Shown piece by piece: positions 4,676 to 5,367 of a stretch of DNA of 5,367 nucleotides. Below the pieces are notes generated by a model that was not told the origin of the DNA, made no database searches, and worked only from the letters and a program-made list of their open reading frames with translations. Every line of letters begins with the position of its first letter. The stretch's first letter is position 1. Origin of the DNA: Alphaproteobacteria bacterium. GTDB taxonomy: Bacteria > Pseudomonadota > Alphaproteobacteria > Rickettsiales > UBA3002. The translations under genes were made by a program, and so were the position numbers. The stretch covers positions 1-5,367 of the forward strand of contig JAKFUW010000122.1 in the NCBI GenBank assembly GCA_021732545.1. The letters run 5' to 3'.

Positions 4676-5367
4676 ATGAAAACCGCGACGAGGTCTAATA
4701 TTCCGGCCTTTATGGTGATGGAAGCGCTGCGCGAGGCGAATGCGCTATCGTTGGCGATCGATAACGGGCAACAGGATGTGTTGCATTTGTCGCTTGGCCA
4801 ACCCTCCGCGCGTGCGCCGCTGCGCGTGCTGCAAAAAGCTGCCGATATGGCGCTTCGTGATAGCTTGGGCTATACTGATTCGCGCGGACTGCCGGAGCTT
4901 CGTGCACGCATTGCCAAGCATTATCACGAGCAATATGGCGCAAGCGTCGATGCCGATGCGATTTTTGTCACGGTGGGGTCTTCGGCGGCGTATTTTCTGG
5001 CGTTGCTCGCTGCGTTTGATGCGGGTGACCGCGTGGCAATGGTGTCGCCGCATTATGCGGCCAGCCCCAACATGATGCAGGCGCTGGGGATTGTGCCTGT
5101 GATTATGCCCTCCACACTGCACGATAATTTTCAGCCCACCGTTGCCATGTTAGAAGCGCTGGATGAAAAACCCGACGGGTTGGTGATTGCCTCGCCCTCA
5201 AACCCAACTGGCACCGTGATTGACGCCGGCGAATTCAAACGCCTGCATGATTATTGCGTGGCGCATAACATCCGCATTATTTCCGATGAGATTTATCATG
5301 GCGTGACGTATGACCCTTCTTTTCCTCCCCTTTTAGGGGAATCCTCTCTTTCTTTTCCTCCCCTTTT
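4676..5367 (+). CDS. Class I/II PLP-dependent aminotransferase, 3'-truncated and carrying an in-frame repeat
   Basis: The visible 230 residues are the N-terminal half of a fold-type I aminotransferase of the aspartate-aminotransferase superfamily; the amino-acid substrate cannot be told. Conserved parts are LSLGQPS (38-44), GYTDSRGLPELR (65-76), VGSSAA (100-105, cofactor-phosphate region), ASPSNPTGTVI (172-182, with the conserved Asn) and SDEIYHGVTYD (203-213, with the Asp that contacts the pyridine nitrogen). The PLP-binding lysine lies further on and is beyond the window. After D213 the family pattern stops and the frame reads PSFPPLLGESSLSFPPL, encoded by a 33-nt-period repeat that is open in frame. 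The gene may therefore carry a tolerated insertion, or may be disrupted just past the edge. The ATG at 4676 is the only plausible start, preceded by a fair ribosome-binding site (AAAGAGAG). It is divergent from the metalloprotease gene. Confidence 0.87.
   Translation, partial: MKTATRSNIPAFMVMEALREANALSLAIDNGQQDVLHLSLGQPSARAPLRVLQKAADMALRDSLGYTDSRGLPELRARIAKHYHEQYGASVDADAIFVTVGSSAAYFLALLAAFDAGDRVAMVSPHYAASPNMMQALGIVPVIMPSTLHDNFQPTVAMLEALDEKPDGLVIASPSNPTGTVIDAGEFKRLHDYCVAHNIRIISDEIYHGVTYDPSFPPLLGESSLSFPPL
5317..5367. repeat. 33-nt-period C/T-rich repeat inside the aminotransferase gene
   Basis: TTCTTTTCCTCCCCTTTT occurs at 5317-5334 and again, exactly, at 5350-5367, a spacing of 33 nt or 11 codons. 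The first unit also contains the small palindrome TCCCC-TTTTA-GGGGA (5326-5340). In the aminotransferase frame the units read SFPPLLGESSL and SFPPL, with no stop. The second unit is cut by the window edge, so its full length, copy number and far boundary are unknown. Neither of the other two repeat families resembles it. Confidence 0.75.

Noticed and set aside
4745..5122. 125-residue minus-strand open frame inside the aminotransferase
   Set aside because: It is antisense to conserved aminotransferase motifs; the His/Arg-rich translation is typical of a shadow frame.

Overview
The window is ordinary chromosomal DNA, most likely from an alphaproteobacterium. The reasoning is indirect. A TPR protein gene sits directly before ispE, and a BepA-like M48 metalloprotease gene sits next to a ScsC-like DsbA gene and a class I aminotransferase; both neighbourhoods are ones I associate with Alphaproteobacteria. 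The species cannot be named. I see no phage, plasmid, CRISPR, rRNA or tRNA signature.

Layout. 1-1170 (+) is the C-terminal part of a TPR protein, open at the left edge. 1290-2117 (+) is ispE, a kinase of the MEP isoprenoid pathway. 2982-2200 (-) is a secreted DsbA-family thioredoxin-fold protein, convergent with ispE. 4485-3148 (-) is a secreted M48 zinc metalloprotease with C-terminal TPRs, upstream of the DsbA gene on the same strand. 4676-5367 (+) is the N-terminal part of a PLP-dependent aminotransferase, divergent from the protease and cut by the right edge. The TPR gene and ispE probably share a transcript. The protease and the DsbA-like protein are both exported and fit a joint role in envelope protein folding and quality control.

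The striking part is the non-coding DNA. All four intergenic spacers carry a structured palindromic repeat. Family A (ends TGTCACCCCG / CGGGGTGACA) lies on both sides of ispE, at 1204-1287 and 2119-2187. Family B (ends GTCATCGCGA / TCGCAATGAC) lies on both sides of the protease gene, at 3040-3124 and 4560-4649. Within each family the two copies have the same orientation. They conserve their ends, while several internal stems differ in sequence but still pair, so structure appears to be kept. A third repeat type, with a 33-nt period, lies in frame inside the aminotransferase gene at the right edge, where the family's conserved sequence should continue.

Two elements also create misleading ORF extensions. 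Open frames with TTG starts run through repeat A1 into ispE and through repeat B1 into the dsbA-like gene. I set the starts at 1290 and 2982 instead. Repeat A1 ends at the ispE start and seems to supply its weak ribosome-binding site inside a hairpin stem.
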